A stretch of 9,895 nt of DNA. Origin: an uncultured Hyphomicrobiales bacterium. GTDB lineage: Bacteria; Pseudomonadota; Alphaproteobacteria; Rhizobiales; Beijerinckiaceae. A program made the position numbers and the translations under genes. Below the pieces are notes generated by a model. It was given only the letters and a program-made list of their open reading frames with translations. It made no database searches and was not told where the DNA came from. The DNA lies in contig CAIZGQ010000518.1 of NCBI GenBank assembly GCA_903932565.1, positions 1-9,895 of the forward strand. Direction: 5' to 3'. Of this stretch, positions 6,013 through 9,895 are shown in pieces. The number at the start of each line of letters is the position of its first letter. Positions within the stretch are counted from its first letter, which is position 1.

Positions 6013-6984
6013 ATGGCCGCACCCCAGCGCGGATTGTTTGCAAAGGCCCAAAGCACGCCCACCGCGCCCGCATCAAACTCGCTTGCTGCGTTGGATCTGT
6101 CGCGCCGATTGCCCGCCCTGGTGGTGGCCGCCAAAGATGTGGCGGCCTCGGTCATGCACGGGGTTCACGGCCGTCGGCGCGCCGGCGTTGGCGAGACGTT
6201 CTGGCAGTTTCGCACCTTTACGCCGGGTGAAAGCACCAGCCAGATCGACTGGCGGCGTTCGGCCCGCGATGATCGGGTCTATATCCGCGAACGGGAGTGG
6301 GAAGCGGCTCACACGGTCTGGATCTGGATGGACCGATCCGCCTCCATGGATTTTGCCTCCAACCTCGCGCGGCAATCGAAGCTTGATCGCGCCCTAACGC
6401 TTGGCCTTGCGGCTGCGGATCTGCTGGTACGTGGGGGCGAGCGCGTCGGCATTCCCGGCCTGACGCGACCGCTGGCCTCCCGCGCGATTGTGGACCGCCT
6501 GGCCGAAGCCCTGCTGGAGGAAGCTGCCCGGCCCGACCATGTGGCAGCCGAATTGCCGCCCGCCGTCGCGCTGGAACCGCGGACGCAAGTCTTGTTCATC
6601 AGCGATTTTTTGTCGGACGCCTCTGAGATCGAGGCAAATCTTAAAAGTCTGGGCGCGCGCGGCGCGCGGGGACACCTCGTGATGGTCACCGACCCGGTGG
6701 AGGAAACCTTTCCATTTAGCGGGCATCTGGAACTGACCCACGCCGATGGCCCTGCGCGGCTGCGGCTCGGCGACGCCCAATCGATCCGCGACCTCTACAT
6801 CTCGCGCCTCGCGGAGCATCGGGACCGCCTGCGCAATGCCTGCCGCCAGCGCGGGTGGACCTTTGCCATCCATCATACGGACCGGCCGGCGTCGGAAGCC
6901 CTGCTGGGCCTGCGCATGGTCCTGGAGGCTGGGTCGAACGGATCTATGGCGAACGCGTCCAAGGTTAGCGGCGGGGCCGTTTGA
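6013..6984 (+). CDS. DUF58 protein with VWA-like metal site
   Basis: DUF58 proteins accompany MoxR ATPases and are probably their substrates or adaptors. The 323-residue protein shows the family core FRTFTPGES...IDWRRSARDD at 66-87, followed by VYIREREWE at 89-97. Immediately after, VWIWMDRSASM at 102-112 contains an intact DxSxS metal-ion-dependent adhesion site (Asp107, Ser109, Ser111), as in VWA domains. QVLFISDFLSD further on is the expected central strand of that fold. No signal peptide or membrane helix is evident, so it is probably cytoplasmic. The ATG at 6013 lies 4 nt after the MoxR stop. The same frame stays open upstream as far as 5653, but that part overlaps MoxR and is a shadow. 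The stop TGA overlaps the next ATG by one base (TGATG), which indicates coupled translation. Confidence 0.93.
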   Translation: MAAPQRGLFAKAQSTPTAPASNSLAALDLSRRLPALVVAAKDVAASVMHGVHGRRRAGVGETFWQFRTFTPGESTSQIDWRRSARDDRVYIREREWEAAHTVWIWMDRSASMDFASNLARQSKLDRALTLGLAAADLLVRGGERVGIPGLTRPLASRAIVDRLAEALLEEAARPDHVAAELPPAVALEPRTQVLFISDFLSDASEIEANLKSLGARGARGHLVMVTDPVEETFPFSGHLELTHADGPARLRLGDAQSIRDLYISRLAEHRDRLRNACRQRGWTFAIHHTDRPASEALLGLRMVLEAGSNGSMANASKVSGGAV

Positions 6985-9836
6985 TGCTGGGCCTGTTCAG
7001 CGCAATCCCCCTCGCCTTCACGGTGCCCGCTGTCCTCGCGATCCTGGCGCTGCTGCCAGCTCTGTGGGTGCTTTTGCGGATCACGCCGCCGCGCCCACGG
7101 GAAGTAACCTTCCCGCCGCTGCGGCTGATCCTTGACCTGAAGCCCGGCGACGAGACGGCGGCCCGAACCCCGTGGTGGCTGCTGGCGTTGAGACTGCTGC
7201 TCGCTGGTCTTCTGATCATCGCCATGGCCGGTCCGATCTGGAACCCGCCGGCAGCCTTGCCCACGGGCGCGGGGCCGCTTCTCCTGATCGTGGATGATGG
7301 CTGGGCCGCCGCGCCCGATTGGTCAGACCGCGTGGCTGCAGCGCAGGCGCAATTACGGTCAGCCGAACAGGCCGGGCGGCCCGTTGCGTTGGCTGCGACC
7401 AGCGAGGGTCCGCGCGACATCATGGCGACCGACTCAATCCGCGCGCTGGATCGGCTGCGTGCCCTGAAGCCAAGCCCCTATCTCCCCGACCGCATGCTGC
7501 TTCTGCCCGCTGTCACGCGCTTTGTGCAGTCGCATGCGGGCACGGATGTGGCCTGGATTTCCGACGGGCTTGAGCAAGGTAGTGCAAAAGCCTTCGCCAC
7601 TGGGCTGAGCGCTGCCATCGCGCCCGATGCGACCCTGCGCCTGCTGCAATCATCGCGGCAGCCTCTGGCACTGGCTGGTGCCAACAATGGTCCGGCCGGG
7701 CTGGATGTGACCGTGCTGCGGCCAGACACAAGCGGCAGCATCGGTGGGCATATCCGCGCGCTGGACGCCAAAGGCCTTGTGCTCGGCGACGTGCCCTTCA
7801 GTTTTGGCACCGAAACCTCGGCGCGCGCGCGGTTCGAGCTGCCGATCGAGCTGCGAAACGATATCAGCCGCATCGATATCCCAGGCGAAAATTCGGCAGG
7901 TGCTGTCGCGCTGATCGATAACAGGCAGGAGCGCCGCCGCGTCGGACTTGTCTCCGGCGCGTCCGCTGACAATGCGCAGCCACTTCTCGCACCGACCTAT
8001 TATTTGGCAAAAGCCCTTGCCCCCATTGCAGATGTTCGCGAAGCGCGCGCGGGACTTGCTGACCCCATCCCCTCCCTGATTGACCAGCGCAACTCCGTGC
8101 TGATCCTCGCAGATGTGGGAACTGTGACCGGCGCGACCCATGACAAGCTGGCGCATTTTGTCGAAGACGGTGGTGTGTTACTGCGCTTTGCTGGAACGCG
8201 TTTGGCGAGCGCAACGGATGATCTTGTGCCCGTGCGGCTGCGCCGCGGCGGTCGTGTGCTTGGCGGATCCTTGTCGTGGGATCAGCCAAAACAGCTTGCA
8301 CCATTTGAGCGGGACAGCCCGTTTTACGGCCTCAAGCTTCCCGCAGAAGTCACAGTGTCACGGCAGGTTCTTGCAGAGCCGGAACCTGGGCTCACAGCCA
8401 AGACATGGGCTGCCCTGGCCGATGGCACGCCGCTCGTGACAGCAACGCGGCGCGGCAAGGGTCTGCTGGTTTTGGTGCATGTGACGGCTGACACAACATG
8501 GTCCAACCTGCCGCTCTCGGGCCTCTTTGTGGACATGCTGCAGCGGATCGTTGGCATGGGGAGCCGTGTGTCCGGGGATACAACCAACGCAACCTCAGCG
8601 ACACCCGCAGCCGTCAACGAAGCTGTGTCCGAGACGCTTTCACCGCGGAATTCCCTTGATGGATATGGCGTTCTTGGGACACCGCCAGTGTCAGCCCGGC
8701 CGATTGCCCCCGACTTTGATGGGCCGGCCAGCGCGGACCATCCGCCAGGCTTTTACGGGCTTCCCGCAAATCTGCGCGCGGTCAACACGCTCGAGGCTGG
8801 GGCGCGCCTCAATCGCGCGGATTTCTCTGGCGTGACATTGGCAACTGAGCCTCTGCAGGTTGTGGCACCCCACGACCTTCGTCCGGACCTGTTGGGCTTG
8901 GCCTTCGCACTGCTTGTCCTGGATGCACTGGCGAGCGTCATTCTGTCAGGCGGTTTGCGGCGCGGTGCCGGGCGTGTCGCAACAACCTCGGCGCTGCTGT
9001 TGGGATTAAGCCTGACGGGGAGCCTTCTTTTCAACCTGAGCACGACGAAGCCGACACGCGCCGCCGAGCCCGGCACTGCCCTGTCACAACGTGATCTGCA
9101 ATCTGTCCTGCGCACACGGCTCGCCTATGTGATCACGGGGGACGCCGCCGTGGATGCGGAGAGTCTCGATGGCTTGAAAAGTCTGTCGCGTGAATTGTCA
9201 CGCCGCACATCGCTCGATCCCGGCGACCCGGTGGGTGTTGATCCTGGCCGGGATGAGCTTGCAATTTATCCGCTTCTGTATTGGCCGGTTGTGGCCAGCC
9301 GGCCCCAGCCGGGTGCCAATGTCGTGGCGCGTGCGGGCGCTTTCATGAAGGAAGGCGGCACCATCATCTTCGACACGCGCGATGCTTTGACGGCACGGAC
9401 AGACGGCACGCCGACGCCCGAGGCGCTGTGGCTTCGCACGCTTCTTGTTGGTGTCGATGTGCCGGAACTTGAGCCCGTGCCGCGCGATCATGTGGTGACA
9501 AAAACATTTTACCTTCTGGATGGTTTTGTCGGCCGCACCACGATCGGACAGACATGGATTGAGGCCCTAGCCCCAACCGATTTGAGCGATCCGACCAAGC
9601 GCCCGGCGCGCGCGGGCGACGATGTCTCGCCCATCGTCATCACCTCCAACGACCTTGCAGCCGGGTGGGCATCTGATCGCAACGGCGTGCCGCTCTATCC
9701 GCTGATTCCGGGTGGCGCGCGTCAGCACGAGTTGGCGATCCGCGCTGGCATCAACCTTGTCATGTACACGCTGACCGGCAATTACAAAGCCGATCAGGTG
9801 CATGTGCGCGATCTTCTGGAAAGGCTCGCCCATTGA
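6984..9836 (+). CDS. BatA N-terminal / DUF4159 membrane protein
   Basis: A 950-residue membrane protein of a type found next to MoxR and DUF58 genes in alphaproteobacteria; its biochemical role is unknown. Two N-terminal membrane helices (about 6-31 and 63-86) flank the basic BatA-like segment ITPPRPREVTFPPLRL. A VWA-like region follows, but its LLLIVDDGWAAAPDW (99-113) lacks DxSxS, so metal binding is doubtful. Residues about 318-404 resemble the class I glutamine amidotransferase-like fold without a visible catalytic triad. Two more helices lie at about 633-656 and 667-686. The DUF4159 domain covers roughly 706-932, with LAYVITGD, YPLLYWP and EGGTIIFD. With an even number of helices, the large middle part should face the periplasm if the N-terminus does, but the topology is not proven. 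I chose ATG 6984, which overlaps the DUF58 stop; a TTG at 6981 would add one residue. GGCGGGG at 6970-6976 is a likely ribosome binding site. Confidence 0.9.
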   Translation: MLGLFSAIPLAFTVPAVLAILALLPALWVLLRITPPRPREVTFPPLRLILDLKPGDETAARTPWWLLALRLLLAGLLIIAMAGPIWNPPAALPTGAGPLLLIVDDGWAAAPDWSDRVAAAQAQLRSAEQAGRPVALAATSEGPRDIMATDSIRALDRLRALKPSPYLPDRMLLLPAVTRFVQSHAGTDVAWISDGLEQGSAKAFATGLSAAIAPDATLRLLQSSRQPLALAGANNGPAGLDVTVLRPDTSGSIGGHIRALDAKGLVLGDVPFSFGTETSARARFELPIELRNDISRIDIPGENSAGAVALIDNRQERRRVGLVSGASADNAQPLLAPTYYLAKALAPIADVREARAGLADPIPSLIDQRNSVLILADVGTVTGATHDKLAHFVEDGGVLLRFAGTRLASATDDLVPVRLRRGGRVLGGSLSWDQPKQLAPFERDSPFYGLKLPAEVTVSRQVLAEPEPGLTAKTWAALADGTPLVTATRRGKGLLVLVHVTADTTWSNLPLSGLFVDMLQRIVGMGSRVSGDTTNATSATPAAVNEAVSETLSPRNSLDGYGVLGTPPVSARPIAPDFDGPASADHPPGFYGLPANLRAVNTLEAGARLNRADFSGVTLATEPLQVVAPHDLRPDLLGLAFALLVLDALASVILSGGLRRGAGRVATTSALLLGLSLTGSLLFNLSTTKPTRAAEPGTALSQRDLQSVLRTRLAYVITGDAAVDAESLDGLKSLSRELSRRTSLDPGDPVGVDPGRDELAIYPLLYWPVVASRPQPGANVVARAGAFMKEGGTIIFDTRDALTARTDGTPTPEALWLRTLLVGVDVPELEPVPRDHVVTKTFYLLDGFVGRTTIGQTWIEALAPTDLSDPTKRPARAGDDVSPIVITSNDLAAGWASDRNGVPLYPLIPGGARQHELAIRAGINLVMYTLTGNYKADQVHVRDLLERLAH

Positions 9837-9895
9837 GCGATTTCAGCATCGCGTTATCGCCGCTTCTGCCGGTTTGGCTACTCGCCACGCTGAGC
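9833..9895 (+). CDS. N-terminus of the next operon gene, probable membrane protein (partial)
   Basis: Twenty-one codons are visible before the window ends, reading MSDFSIALSPLLPVWLLATL and one more Ser. The start is TTG, overlapping the TGA of the DUF4159 gene (TTGA), with a strong GGAAAGG at 9818-9824, 8 nt upstream. There is no in-frame ATG nearby. The visible part looks like the beginning of a hydrophobic segment. In related operons the gene in this place encodes a second large membrane protein with a C-terminal amidotransferase-like domain; that identity is inferred from position only. Confidence 0.65.
   Translation, partial: MSDFSIALSPLLPVWLLATLS

Noticed and set aside
1..9895. Search for CRISPR arrays, tRNA or rRNA genes, insertion sequences or attachment sites.
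   Set aside because: No spaced repeats, cloverleaf-like segments, transposase motifs or long terminal inverted repeats were seen; nearly all DNA is explained by conserved chromosomal genes.

Overview
The window looks like ordinary chromosomal DNA of a GC-rich alphaproteobacterium, most likely in or near the Hyphomicrobiales (Rhizobiales). The evidence is the high GC at third codon positions, the protein families present (PcnB-type CCA enzyme with an RNALLG signature, DUF1285 protein, BatA/DUF4159 fusion) and the gene neighbourhood. Nearly all the DNA is coding. I see no tRNA, rRNA, CRISPR array, insertion sequence, phage gene or other sign of a mobile region.

Layout from left to right: (1) 1-735, minus strand, a YgfZ-type folate-binding Fe-S maintenance protein whose C-terminal end lies off the window; (2) a 163-bp divergent spacer (736-898) with a tandem repeat and a hairpin followed by a T-run; (3) 899-2230, plus strand, dihydroorotase (pyrC); (4) a 4-bp convergent gap in which the two stop codons form a small hairpin flanked by A4 and T4; (5) 4800-2235, minus strand, a three-gene operon read in the order DUF1285 protein, CoA-pyrophosphatase-type Nudix hydrolase, CCA tRNA nucleotidyltransferase, joined by ATGA and GTGA stop/start overlaps; (6) a 158-bp divergent spacer (4801-4958) with two short inverted repeats; (7) 4959 to the right edge, plus strand, a tightly packed operon of MoxR-type AAA+ ATPase, DUF58/VWA-like protein, a 950-residue BatA-N/DUF4159 membrane protein, and the first 21 codons of a further probable membrane protein that starts at a TTG overlapping the previous stop.

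The MoxR operon is the least understood part. From memory, its gene order (MoxR ATPase, DUF58 protein, two membrane proteins) matches an operon described in Rhizobium leguminosarum (RL3499-RL3502) that is needed for normal cell shape and envelope integrity and depends on the ChvG sensor kinase. By analogy with other MoxR/VWA systems, the ATPase would act with the metal-binding VWA-like DUF58 protein on the large membrane proteins. The rest is housekeeping: pyrimidine synthesis, tRNA 3'-end maturation, nucleotide housecleaning and Fe-S protein maintenance. I did not find a clearly undescribed system. The points most worth checking are the substituted metal-site residues in PyrC (Gln in HxH) and the CCA enzyme (Glu in DxD), the possible attenuator-like leader of pyrC, and the repeated amidotransferase-like module in the DUF4159 protein.
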